From positions 61,862 to 125,861 of the forward strand of contig CAMDMC010000002.1 of the NCBI GenBank assembly GCA_945901825.1: a DNA stretch of 64,000 nt. The letters run 5' to 3'. Both the position numbers and the translations under genes were made by a program. Positions 1-8,420 of the stretch are shown one piece after another. The notes under the pieces were generated by a model, which was given only the letters and a program-made list of their open reading frames with translations, did no database searches and was not told the origin of the DNA. The DNA comes from Bordetella parapertussis. Lineage in GTDB: Bacteria > Pseudomonadota > Gammaproteobacteria > Burkholderiales > Burkholderiaceae_A. Position 1 is the stretch's first letter; each line of letters opens with the position of its first letter.

Positions 1-5
1 TTCTC

Positions 6-1619
6 ATGAACAGCCCCTTACCCCTTAGGGCATTGTCGTTCGGATTTGTTGTGGCCATTGCGCTGCCGCTGCTCGCAGTTGGCCTCTTCGGGCTGCTTGC
101 ACTAAAAGATCTATCTGCACTTGCCTGGCTTGGTCAGACTGTGCTGCCCCTGTATGCCTGGAATAGCCTACTTCTGTGCCTTGGCGCCTTGGCTGTTGCC
201 CTTTTGCTTGGGCTACCTCCGGCCTGGTTCTGCACGCAGTACGAGTTCGCTCTTCGCCGCTGGGCGCAATGGACCATGATTCTGCCATTAGCAATGCCTG
301 CCTATGTCGTTGCCTTTGCCTATACCGACGCGTTGGATTATTCGGGCTGGCTCTCCAGCCTTATTCGAGAGGCCCTTTTGGGGACAGGTTTCTTTTCGGT
401 GGAGTTTCTGCGCTTGGCCTGGCCGGAGATTCGATCACTTCCAGGAGCCTGCCTTGTGCTTGGCGCAGCGCTAAGCCCTTACGTTAGCCTGCTTGCCAAG
501 TCAGCCTTTGAGGACAGTCCAACCTCGCTTGCCGAGGTCTCTCGCTCGCTTGGACTTACCGCCTCACAGGCCTATTTTCGAGTGGTTTTACCTGTCGCTC
601 GCCCAGCCATTGTTGCAGGCAGCGCGCTTGTGGTGATGGAGTGTCTGGCCGACTATGGAACCGTCGCATTCTTTTCTGTGCAGACACTTTCAACGGGGCT
701 CTTTAAAACCTGGTTTGGCTATGGGGATCAGAATTCGGCGGCCCTCATGGGCCTTTTCATGTTACTTCTTGCGATTGGCATCTTGGGCTGGGAGCGTTCG
801 GCCCGTGGTCGAGCGCGCTACGAGGCACAAGGCCAATCAAACACCAGCCGACGAGCGCTTCAAGGCCGCAGTCGGATCTGGGTGCCGCTAATAAGCCTTG
901 CCGGAGGCGTTATTGGCTTTTTCATTCCTCTGGCGCTTCTGGTGCATGCAGCGCTAACCGCCGACGAACTTGCAGGTATTGACAAGCTTCTTTTACAGGC
1001 ATGGCATACGTCGGTCTATGGGGTCTACGCCCTGCTTACGATTATTCCTATTGCCCTGCTTATCGCCTACGGCCAAAGACTAAGCCGCTCGCAAGTCTTT
1101 CGCTACACGGTGCGCATGGCCTCATCAGGCTATGCCGTTCCAGGTATGGTCGTCGCCATTGGCTTACTCGCCTGCTCTAGCCAGTTCACCCACATGCTCT
1201 ATACAAACTTCGACCTGCGTTTTACTCTGACGGCAACCAGCCTTCTCGTGGTGGGGGGCTACCTCACTAGGTTTTTCACCGTAGGTTTTTCAACGATCGA
1301 AGTTGGCCTTGCCCGTATTACCCCAAGCCTTGACCAGTCAGCCCGCAGCCTTGGGCTCTCATCAAGAGGCGTGCTTTTGCATGTCCACCTTCCTATCTTG
1401 CGCAGGGCAGCCTTTGTTGCCTCGTTGCTTGTTTTTGTGGATGTTGTGAAGGAACTGCCGCTCACCCTCGTACTACGTCCGGTAAACGTGGAAACCCTTG
1501 CAGTGGCTGCTTACCAGTTTGCTGCCGACGAACGACTCGCAGATGCAGCGCTGCCCTCCATTGCGATTGCCGTTGTTGGCCTTATTCCCCTCCTGCTCCT
1601 TGGACCCCGCCTGCGATAA
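6..1619 (+). CDS. Ferric-iron ABC transporter permease (FbpB/FutB type)
   Basis: Inner-membrane permease of an iron(III) ABC importer. The 537-residue protein is almost wholly hydrophobic, with about 12 membrane spans arranged as two homologous halves. Each half carries the cytoplasmic EAA-type loop that contacts the ATPase: EVSRSLG near residue 175 and QSARSLG near residue 443. This duplicated single-chain form is typical of the FbpB/FutB family. The ATG lies 6 bases into the window, so a slightly upstream start cannot be excluded. The binding protein follows 128 bases downstream. The ATPase is not seen and may lie to the left. Family is clear; iron is inferred from the neighbouring binding protein and Fur-like box. 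Confidence 0.88.
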   Translation: MNSPLPLRALSFGFVVAIALPLLAVGLFGLLALKDLSALAWLGQTVLPLYAWNSLLLCLGALAVALLLGLPPAWFCTQYEFALRRWAQWTMILPLAMPAYVVAFAYTDALDYSGWLSSLIREALLGTGFFSVEFLRLAWPEIRSLPGACLVLGAALSPYVSLLAKSAFEDSPTSLAEVSRSLGLTASQAYFRVVLPVARPAIVAGSALVVMECLADYGTVAFFSVQTLSTGLFKTWFGYGDQNSAALMGLFMLLLAIGILGWERSARGRARYEAQGQSNTSRRALQGRSRIWVPLISLAGGVIGFFIPLALLVHAALTADELAGIDKLLLQAWHTSVYGVYALLTIIPIALLIAYGQRLSRSQVFRYTVRMASSGYAVPGMVVAIGLLACSSQFTHMLYTNFDLRFTLTATSLLVVGGYLTRFFTVGFSTIEVGLARITPSLDQSARSLGLSSRGVLLHVHLPILRRAAFVASLLVFVDVVKELPLTLVLRPVNVETLAVAAYQFAADERLADAALPSIAIAVVGLIPLLLLGPRLR

Positions 1620-1684
1620 AGCCCCTCTTGGCCTGGGCCTTCTGGCCTGACCAAGGCCGAATCAGAGACGATGATGTTGCGTAT

Positions 1685-1703
1685 GATAACAATTCTCATT
1701 AAA
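1685..1703 (+). promoter_or_regulatory. Putative Fur box upstream of the iron-binding protein gene
   Basis: The 19 bases starting gataacaattctcatta match the classical Fur consensus GATAATGATAATCATTATC at 13 of 19 positions by eye. They lie 45 bases before the start of the ferric-binding protein, in the only sizeable gap of the iron locus. Iron-dependent Fur repression is therefore likely but inferred. Confidence 0.55.
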
Positions 1704-1747
1704 ATCTCCATTGGGTTCTTTACCTCATCTCTTCAAGGAGTCTTTCT

Positions 1748-2821
1748 ATGGCAAAGCACAAGCTCTACAGCACAGGCATACTGCGGCTTTTTCTAGCGGG
1801 CCTTACGAGTCTAGGGCTGCTCGGTAGCCTTGCTGGTTTAGGTCTTTCAAGCCCTTTGACTGCCGCCCAGGCTAAGGAACTTACGCTTTACACTGCGCGT
1901 CACTACAGCAGTGATGACGCACTTTATGCCGCCTTCACCAGGCAAACCGGCATTAAAGTCAATGTCATTAGTGCAGGCGATCAACCCTTAATTGAACGAC
2001 TGAAGTCGGAGGGACCAGCCAGCCCAGCTGACGTCTTGTTACTGGCCGATGCGGCAAGGCTATGGGCTGCGGAACAAGATGGGCTCTTTCAGGCCCATGG
2101 CTCCAGGCAGCTTGAACAAGCCATTCCAGCCGACTTGCGCACACAGAACTGGGTTGGACTCACGACACGGGCCCGAGTACTCATTATTGACCCCAAGCGC
2201 GTGAAGGCAAGTGAGGTTTTAAGCTACAGCGATCTCGCCAAGCCCGAAATGAAGGGCCTTATTTGCACACGATCTGGCTCTCACCCTTATATGCTTTCAC
2301 TTTTTGGCTCCATGCTTGTCTTAGACGGCTCGGCTAAAACTGAGGCATGGATGAGGGCCGTCGTAGCTAATCTTGCCCGGCCCCCCAAAGGCGGTGATAC
2401 CGACCAGATTCGTGCGGTCGCCTCAGGGGAATGCGCGGTTGCCATAAGTAATAGCTATTACTACGCCCGACTCATGCGCAGTAACAAGCCCGCTGACCAG
2501 GAGGTGGTCGCGAAAACAAAGATGGTCTGGCCAAATCAACTTAAGGCAGGGGCTCATGTGAATGTCTCGGGAGGAGGCATTGTAAAAACGGCCCCCAATG
2601 CAAGCCATGCACGAGCCTTTCTTGAGTTCCTTGCAGGCCAAGCGACTCAGGCCGCATTTGCAGAGGGCAACAACGAGTGGCCTGTGGTCAAAGGTGTTGC
2701 AGCCAATAACCCTGCTCTAGAGAAACTAGGTGGTTTCAAAGCCGACCCCATGCCCGTTGCAAAGTTTGCGGCTCAACAACGCCTTGCCCAGCAGCTGGTC
2801 GATAAAACAGGCTGGAAGTAG
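1748..2821 (+). CDS. Iron(III) ABC transporter periplasmic substrate-binding protein
   Basis: Periplasmic ferric-iron receptor of the FbpA/FutA family, 357 residues. A hydrophobic signal peptide (residues about 11-42, ending AAQA) precedes a mature start like KELTLYTARHYSSD, the usual first strand of FutA-type proteins. Near residues 236-239 is the Tyr-rich motif SYYYAR, where family members place the tyrosines that hold Fe(III). It follows the permease gene in the same direction. A Fur-like site precedes it, and a good ribosome site (aaggag) lies at about 1735. Specificity for iron rather than another metal rests on family resemblance. Confidence 0.88.
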   Translation: MAKHKLYSTGILRLFLAGLTSLGLLGSLAGLGLSSPLTAAQAKELTLYTARHYSSDDALYAAFTRQTGIKVNVISAGDQPLIERLKSEGPASPADVLLLADAARLWAAEQDGLFQAHGSRQLEQAIPADLRTQNWVGLTTRARVLIIDPKRVKASEVLSYSDLAKPEMKGLICTRSGSHPYMLSLFGSMLVLDGSAKTEAWMRAVVANLARPPKGGDTDQIRAVASGECAVAISNSYYYARLMRSNKPADQEVVAKTKMVWPNQLKAGAHVNVSGGGIVKTAPNASHARAFLEFLAGQATQAAFAEGNNEWPVVKGVAANNPALEKLGGFKADPMPVAKFAAQQRLAQQLVDKTGWK

Positions 2822-2864
2822 ATGTACCCAAAGACCCAGAATTAACGAGCAACCACCAAGCTGC

Positions 2865-4844
2865 TCAGACCCTTTCGTCTCCGGGGCTAGAGGCGCTGGC
2901 AGGCTCCAGCGGCGTTGTTCTTTTACGAATCTTTTGAAAGAGAAGAATGGCAACTGCAAGACCCAACCCAGCCAAGTCGGTGACTAGCCCCCCTGAAACC
3001 AACAACAGGGCTGCAACAAAAAGCAGCGCACGCGGCAGACCTTCAATGGGGCCGAGAAACCAGCGTTGCAAGGAGGCTGCTAATAGGTAGACCCCAACAA
3101 TGGCAGTAACAGCGTAATGCACGATCTTCACCCAGTCATCACCCTGCAGAAGCAGAGACGGGCTGTAGAAGAACATAAAGGGCACCAGGAAGGCCGCCAT
3201 GCCGTATACAAACGAGGTCACCGAGGTTTTCATGGGATCACTGCCCGAGATCGCAGCGCCCGCATAGGCGGCTAATGCCACCGGTGGGGTAATGGCAGAA
3301 ATAACGGCGTAGTAAAAGACAAACATATGAGCAACCAAGGGCTCAATCCCAAGCTTAATAAGGCCCGGCGCCACCACAGAAGCGGCCACGGCGTAGGCCG
3401 CGGTGGTGGGCATTCCCATGCCGAGCAGAATGGCAATGGCCATGGCAAAGACCAGTGCAAAGAACTGGCTATCACCCGCAATCGATAGGATGAGTGACGA
3501 GAACCTGAGCCCAACGCCTGTAAGGCCAATGACCCCAACGATAATGCCCGCGCAGGCACAGACTGCCATAAGTTGAATGGTGCCCTTACCTCCCAGGTGA
3601 AGAGCATCAAGGATTTTCTTCGGGCCCATTCGTGTCTCTGCATGCAACCAACTCACAAGAAGCGCCGAGATGAGTCCTAAGGTGCCAGAACGAATAACAG
3701 AATAACCCGAGACAAGACCGCCAATCAGAACGATAAGAGGGGCAAACATATAGATGCGACGAACCATGAGACCCACATCGGGCAGTTCGTCGGGTGTCAT
3801 GCCCCGCATGTTTAAACGCTTAGACTCGTTATCAACCATGAAGTAAACGGCCAAGAAATAAAGCAACGACGGAAGGACCGCCGCCACCATGATGTCGGCG
3901 TACTTAATGCCTGTAATTTCAGCCATGATGAAGGCGCCCGCGCCCATAACAGGCGGCATAAGCTGGCCCCCTGTAGAGGCGGCGGCCTCAATGGCACCTG
4001 CACTGCGCGGCGGGTAACCCACTTTCTTCATGAGTGGAATGGTGAAGGTGCCGGTGGCTGCAACGTTACCGGCAGACGTTCCGTTTATGGTTCCCATAAG
4101 TGCACTCGATAGCACCGCCACCTTCGCGGGTCCTCCACGCGACCGCCCGGCAAGGGCAAAAGCAAAGTTAATAAAGTAGTCGCCAACCTTCGATACCTGC
4201 AGAAAGGCCGCAAAGACAATGAACAAAATTATGTACGTGGACGACACAGAGGTGGTGGGACCAAAAACCCCCTCCATGGAATAGACAAAAGAAAAGAGCA
4301 TTTCAAAATCAATGCCCTTGTGATGCAAGACACCTGGCATCCAGGGGCCGACAAAGCAGTAAAGCATGAATACGATCGAAATAATAGGTAGAGCAAGACC
4401 CGCGCAGCGACGCGTTAGCTCCAAGACCAGAAAGGTTCCGATAAAACCTATAACAACGTCCATGGTCTGTGGTGCACCACCCGTTCTGAAAAGCAGCCCG
4501 TCGAGCTCAATTAAGAGATAGACGAAACAAAGCACCGAGAGAATGCCAAACAACCAGTCGTACCATGGCACACCAACACGCTGTTCTGACTTGCTTACCC
4601 GGTACATCATGAAGCCAATTGCACTGCCGAAAGAGACGTGCATTGAGCGGTAGATCCACGGGTCGATAGGATAAAAATTAAGCGACCAGATATGAAAGCT
4701 GGTGTAAGCAATGCATAGCCAGAAGAAAAAATGCTTCTCCCAGGGGCGCAGACTGCGCTGATTGCCACCAATCTCAGCATCCTCCGCTGCCTTTGCAGCC
4801 TGAATGCTTAACTTGGGATCATCAATAGAGTCGCGCTCAGCCAT
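2865..4844 (-). CDS. TAXI-type TRAP transporter fused permease (DctQM-like)
   Basis: Membrane component of a tripartite ATP-independent periplasmic (TRAP) transporter. At 659 residues it is a fusion of the small 4-helix subunit (about the first 200 residues) with the large 12-helix transport subunit, as is usual for TAXI-type systems. The conserved glycine-rich segments of the large subunit are visible, for example the stretch starting GTINGTSAGNVAATG and the MGMPTTAAYAVAA region. Its TAXI binding protein lies upstream on the same strand, with a hairpin between them. Such systems use an ion gradient to import organic acids such as C4-dicarboxylates or glutamate. The substrate here is unknown; the neighbouring dehydrogenase suggests a hydroxy-dicarboxylate. 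Confidence 0.9.
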   Translation of the reverse strand: MAERDSIDDPKLSIQAAKAAEDAEIGGNQRSLRPWEKHFFFWLCIAYTSFHIWSLNFYPIDPWIYRSMHVSFGSAIGFMMYRVSKSEQRVGVPWYDWLFGILSVLCFVYLLIELDGLLFRTGGAPQTMDVVIGFIGTFLVLELTRRCAGLALPIISIVFMLYCFVGPWMPGVLHHKGIDFEMLFSFVYSMEGVFGPTTSVSSTYIILFIVFAAFLQVSKVGDYFINFAFALAGRSRGGPAKVAVLSSALMGTINGTSAGNVAATGTFTIPLMKKVGYPPRSAGAIEAAASTGGQLMPPVMGAGAFIMAEITGIKYADIMVAAVLPSLLYFLAVYFMVDNESKRLNMRGMTPDELPDVGLMVRRIYMFAPLIVLIGGLVSGYSVIRSGTLGLISALLVSWLHAETRMGPKKILDALHLGGKGTIQLMAVCACAGIIVGVIGLTGVGLRFSSLILSIAGDSQFFALVFAMAIAILLGMGMPTTAAYAVAASVVAPGLIKLGIEPLVAHMFVFYYAVISAITPPVALAAYAGAAISGSDPMKTSVTSFVYGMAAFLVPFMFFYSPSLLLQGDDWVKIVHYAVTAIVGVYLLAASLQRWFLGPIEGLPRALLFVAALLLVSGGLVTDLAGLGLAVAILLFQKIRKRTTPLEPASASSPGDERV

Positions 4845-4891
4845 TGCCTTTTCCTAGTACAAAAAAGATAAAAATCGAAACCCTCGAATGG

Positions 4892-4925
4892 AAAACCCCC
4901 GCGAGCCAGCGAGCTCATCGGGGGT
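4892..4925 (-). terminator. Hairpin between TRAP binding-protein and permease genes (attenuator-like)
   Basis: On the minus strand a 7-bp GC-rich stem (ACCCCCG pairing with CGGGGGT, 4895-4901 with 4919-4925) is followed by a short run of four T. It lies 35 bases after the binding-protein gene and 48 bases before the permease gene. Such partial terminators commonly make the binding protein more abundant than the permease. The T run is short, so full termination is doubtful. Confidence 0.5.
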
Positions 4926-4959
4926 CTTAACGACTGAACTTAAAAACAAAACGGCTGGT

Positions 4960-5943
4960 TTAGAGCGCACCAGGGTTCAGCTTGACGCCTTTTTCTTTGA
5001 AGTACTTTACCGCGCCCGGATGAAAGGTAAGAAAGCCATTTGCAACCGCATTAGCAGGAACCGTCTCTACAGCAGCACTGTGGCCCTGCACCATACGTGC
5101 GTTGTTTTCCATGACAACCTTGGTGATTTCATAGACAAGGTCATCTGGCAGATCTTTGTGAACCATGAAGAAATTAAAGAGGCCAACAGTCTTGTGATCT
5201 TCGGCCTGCGACTTGTAGGTGCCCTTAGGAATTAAAGAATCGGAAAGCTCAGGCATTGCTTTTTTAAGCTTGGCGATTTCGTCGGCTGAATAAGTAATGA
5301 ACTGGGCTGGCTTGGTTGCGTCTATTGCGGAGAAGGCGGATATAGGTACGCCAGCACAGAACGCAAAGACATCAAGAAGGCCGTCACCAAGTTGGCTGCC
5401 CATGTCAGAGGCACCACCGTTACGGATGGTAACTTTCATGCCCAGGGCATCAAACATCATGGGGAAGTAGGTTCCACAGGTTCCGGCTTTAGGACCGACA
5501 CCAATGGTCTTTCCGTTCATGTCAGCCACTGATTTAATACCACTGGACTTCAAAGTTACGAAGTGAAAAGGCGTGTCGTACATGGGAAACGCTGCCCGCA
5601 TATTACGCATCTGACCATTGTCTTTCGCCCAGGCCACTCCATTCCAAGCCTGAAGGGCCGGCCCTAGAGTGGTCATGCCCAGCTCGATTTTCTTCGAGTT
5701 AACGAGCATTAAGTTGGACACGGGCCCCTGAGTCTGCTGGGTTGAAACCTGAATTCCGAGCTTTTCGGTAAGCAGCGTTGCAACGACACCACCATAGATA
5801 AAGTACGTTCCACCAACCGATGCTGTGCCAAGCGTTATGCTCTTAGGCCACTTGGATTTGTCGGCAGCCATGGCACCCGATGCAGCCGTGAATGCGACAG
5901 CAGCAGCAATAACGACCTTTGAAAAGAGACGATTTCCGATCAT
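4960..5943 (-). CDS. TAXI family TRAP transporter solute-binding protein
   Basis: Periplasmic receptor of the TRAP system, 327 residues. A signal peptide (residues 1 to about 26, ending GAMA) precedes a mature start DKSKWPKSITLGTASVGGTY. That GTASVGGTY segment is characteristic of TAXI (TRAP-associated extracytoplasmic immunogenic) proteins. Further along, GKTIGVGPKAGTCGTYF marks the second lobe of the ligand-binding fold. It precedes the fused permease on the same strand, with an intervening hairpin that probably favours higher expression of this receptor. The ligand cannot be read from sequence. The 163-base gap upstream should hold its promoter, but no clear hexamers were recognised. Confidence 0.9.
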   Translation of the reverse strand: MIGNRLFSKVVIAAAVAFTAASGAMAADKSKWPKSITLGTASVGGTYFIYGGVVATLLTEKLGIQVSTQQTQGPVSNLMLVNSKKIELGMTTLGPALQAWNGVAWAKDNGQMRNMRAAFPMYDTPFHFVTLKSSGIKSVADMNGKTIGVGPKAGTCGTYFPMMFDALGMKVTIRNGGASDMGSQLGDGLLDVFAFCAGVPISAFSAIDATKPAQFITYSADEIAKLKKAMPELSDSLIPKGTYKSQAEDHKTVGLFNFFMVHKDLPDDLVYEITKVVMENNARMVQGHSAAVETVPANAVANGFLTFHPGAVKYFKEKGVKLNPGAL

Positions 5944-6106
5944 TCAAACACTCCTCATATTAAGAAAAAACCACAGTGCAAAACGCTAACAGATAATGGT
6001 CCAATCCCTGCTAGGGCAAACCCGAATTTCGATGCTTTGCTGACCCTTCTGCCGCTAAGAAAAGTGCGTTAAGGGATTAATCCGAGAATAAGTGGGCATA
6101 CGAGCC

Positions 6107-7174
6107 TTAGCTCACCGCTAGGCAGGCTGCCTGAGTGACCTCAGCCGTGGTGGCTTTACCACCGAGGTCGCGGGTATGCAGAGCAGGGTTTGCCGTAATG
6201 CTCTCAATGGCTGTCATGGCGCTACGAGCAGCGTTGGATTCGCCAAGGTGCTCAAGCAGCATAACCGCGGACCAGAAGGTGCCAATGGGGTTCGCAAGCC
6301 CTTTCCCCATAATGTCGAAGGCCGAGCCGTGAATAGGCTCGAACATCGAAGGGTAACGACGCTCGGGATCAATATTTGCCGTGGGCGCAATGCCAAGGCT
6401 GCCCGCCAGTGCTGCAGCCAAGTCACTAAGAATATCCGCATGAAGGTTAGTAGCCACAATGGTGTCCAGAGAGGCCGGCCGATTCACCATACGGGCTGTC
6501 GCTGCATCCACCAGCTCTTTGTCCCACTGAACGGCGGGAAACTCCAACGCAACCTCTCGGGCAATCTCATCCCACATCACCATGGCATGGCGCTGGGCAT
6601 TCGATTTCGTTATTACGGTAAGCAGCTTTCGAGGCCGGGATGCAGCAACTGCAAAGGCATAACGCAGGATACGCGTGACACCGGTACGGGTCATAAGAGA
6701 CAAATCGGTGGCGACTTCGATAGGATGACCCTGATGGGCTCGGCCGCCCACACCGGAATACTCGCCTTCGGAATTTTCGCGAACAATAACCCAGTCAAAA
6801 CTACCCGGCTCGCAGGCTCGCAATGGGCTTTGTATGCCTGGCAGAATACGCGTCGGTCGCACATTGGCGTACTGATCGAAGCCCTGGCAGATCTTAAGGC
6901 GAAGGCCCCATAGGGTGATGTGATCAGCAATATCGGGATCGCCTGCCGAGCCAAACAAAATGGCATCGAAATTGCGAAGGCTGGTTAGCCCATCGTCGGG
7001 CATCATGACCCCGTGCTGACGGTAGTAGTCACCCCCCCAATCAAATGACGTAAATTGGAACTGAAATGTTCCGCTTGCCTTTGCTACCGCCTGCAAAAAC
7101 GCTTGACCAGCAGGTACAACCTCTTTGCCAATGCCGTCGCCAGGAATACAGGCTACACGATAGGTCTTACTCAA
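6107..7174 (-). CDS. Tartrate dehydrogenase/decarboxylase-like (isopropylmalate/isocitrate dehydrogenase family)
   Basis: NAD-dependent beta-decarboxylating dehydrogenase of the IPMDH/ICDH/TDH family, 355 residues. The N-terminus shows IPGDGIGKEVV, the usual nucleotide-fold entry. The substrate-helix region reads ILPGIQSPLR, unlike the canonical LeuB motif. NSEGEYSGVGGR and the C-terminal FEPIHGSAFDIMGKG complete the fold. The combination resembles TtuC-type tartrate dehydrogenase, which oxidises and can decarboxylate D-malate or tartrate. Location next to a TAXI TRAP importer supports uptake and oxidation of a hydroxy-dicarboxylic acid. The ParA-like gene lies 6 bases upstream. Substrate assignment is inferred; family assignment is firm. 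Confidence 0.8.
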   Translation of the reverse strand: MSKTYRVACIPGDGIGKEVVPAGQAFLQAVAKASGTFQFQFTSFDWGGDYYRQHGVMMPDDGLTSLRNFDAILFGSAGDPDIADHITLWGLRLKICQGFDQYANVRPTRILPGIQSPLRACEPGSFDWVIVRENSEGEYSGVGGRAHQGHPIEVATDLSLMTRTGVTRILRYAFAVAASRPRKLLTVITKSNAQRHAMVMWDEIAREVALEFPAVQWDKELVDAATARMVNRPASLDTIVATNLHADILSDLAAALAGSLGIAPTANIDPERRYPSMFEPIHGSAFDIMGKGLANPIGTFWSAVMLLEHLGESNAARSAMTAIESITANPALHTRDLGGKATTAEVTQAACLAVS

Positions 7175-7180
7175 TTCGCG

Positions 7181-8173
7181 CTATTGCTTTTTATCGAAGC
7201 CGCCGAGCAACTTAAGAAAAGCTGGGGTTCGGGGGGGAGGACGTCGATCGCCACCCATGGACTTGGCATCGGATTTGGGCCTGGCAGTGGGTGTATCGCC
7301 CATCTCACCATTAACAATTCGTTGGGCTGGATTTGCATTGGGCATCGGGTTGTCCGACTCAGGGGTGGCCACCTTACCCAGAAAGGCGGGCGAACTGGGA
7401 AGACCGCCCACACCGCGACTGCGCTGGGCCATATGCCGGGTTAAGAGGGTGTTGTGGTTGTCAAGGGCACGCCGACCTTCCATGGTTGTCGGAAGGTCCT
7501 TGTAATTCGACATGTGAATATGGGCTGCCTGCAGAATGGCCTCAGCAAACTGTCGAAAGTTGTGTCCAACCGGTCCGGGCCTAGAGATGAGGTAGTCTTT
7601 TCGGAATAGGGTACGGATGTTGGGGTCGTCGTAGACCGGCGGCGACAAGACAAAACGAACCGGAAAATTTTTGCCATTAAACGCATGATCGAGCATCTGA
7701 TCTTGGCGAACACGCGAGGGGCAGATCACGAGGGTAGGAGGCACAGTGCGCAGAGACTCGAAGACCCAGCGGTTTTTCTCGATGAAATCCATGGAGGCCT
7801 GGACTTCAATTTCACTAATGCCTGAAGGAACAAGCACCAGATCGAAGCCCAAAAGAAACTCCGAATCCATGCTTATTGTCCAAGTCAGGTCGACAACAAC
7901 CACATCGTAGTGCTCGGTGGCTCGCCGTAAATGAGCTCGGGCCGACAATAACCAACGGCGGGCACCAACCTCTTCAACCGGTTGGTGAATTGCGTCCACA
8001 CCAATGGGGCGAGCGTCGCGAATCCAAGTGCTTGACGAGCCATGAGGGTCGAGGTCGAGAACCACGGTTGAACGTCCCGCCTCCGCCCGAAACCAAGCCG
8101 CTAGGTTGGCTGAGATAGTGCTTTTTCCGACGCCACCCTTTTGACTTACAACAATAATTTTAAGTGCCGACAT
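7181..8173 (-). CDS. ParA-family P-loop ATPase with disordered C-terminal tail
   Basis: A deviant Walker A ATPase (ParA/MinD superfamily). The N-terminus MSALKIIVVSQKGGVGKST contains the KGGxGKST loop, and VVVDLTW corresponds to Walker B. Residues to about 220 form the ATPase. The last 110 or so are Pro-, Arg- and Asn-rich and probably disordered (for example RRPPPRTPAFLK). ATG 8173 is preferred; an in-frame GTG four codons upstream (8185) is possible. No ParB or parS is nearby, so chromosome or plasmid partition is not implied. Solitary members often position protein complexes in the cell. It lies 6 bases upstream of the dehydrogenase gene, probably co-transcribed. Confidence 0.8.
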   Translation of the reverse strand: MSALKIIVVSQKGGVGKSTISANLAAWFRAEAGRSTVVLDLDPHGSSSTWIRDARPIGVDAIHQPVEEVGARRWLLSARAHLRRATEHYDVVVVDLTWTISMDSEFLLGFDLVLVPSGISEIEVQASMDFIEKNRWVFESLRTVPPTLVICPSRVRQDQMLDHAFNGKNFPVRFVLSPPVYDDPNIRTLFRKDYLISRPGPVGHNFRQFAEAILQAAHIHMSNYKDLPTTMEGRRALDNHNTLLTRHMAQRSRGVGGLPSSPAFLGKVATPESDNPMPNANPAQRIVNGEMGDTPTARPKSDAKSMGGDRRPPPRTPAFLKLLGGFDKKQ

Positions 8174-8276
8174 GACGCTGCCCACGCTTTCTTCGAAATC
8201 AAAACCCGACCAAGCCCTAAAGCGACAAGACCAACAGAAACTAACTAAACAATCACATAAAAAAGCGACAATGCGG

Positions 8277-8297
8277 TAAGTTACATAGAATAACTTA
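8277..8297. promoter_or_regulatory. Perfect inverted repeat between divergent genes (possible operator)
   Basis: TAAGTTA (8277-8283), 7 bases, then TAACTTA (8291-8297) form a perfect palindrome. It lies in the gap between the minus-strand ParA-like gene and the plus-strand L,D-transpeptidase cluster. Size and position suit a dimeric repressor or activator site. No cognate regulator was identified. Confidence 0.35.
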
Positions 8298-8420
8298 ACA
8301 GATCACTTTAACTATTTGTCCCAAGTCGATAATATCAGGCTTTGTGAGAAAAATTCGAAAGAATCAGTGACCAACCCAACGCCTCCTCGCCCTAACCTGC
8401 CTAAAGGCACGGACAGCACG

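Noticed and set aside
1621..1660. GGCC-rich inverted segments after the iron permease gene as a terminator
   Set aside because: The arms pair only partly (CTTGG with CCAAG) and no T run follows.
6176..6913. Long plus-strand open frame (245 codons) opposite the tartrate dehydrogenase-like gene
   Set aside because: Its translation has no family features and many rare residue runs; the minus-strand gene is a clear dehydrogenase with intact motifs, so this is an antisense shadow.
7181..8173. ParA-like gene as evidence for a plasmid or partition locus
   Set aside because: No ParB, parS-like repeats, replication gene or origin was seen nearby; the surrounding genes are chromosomal in character.
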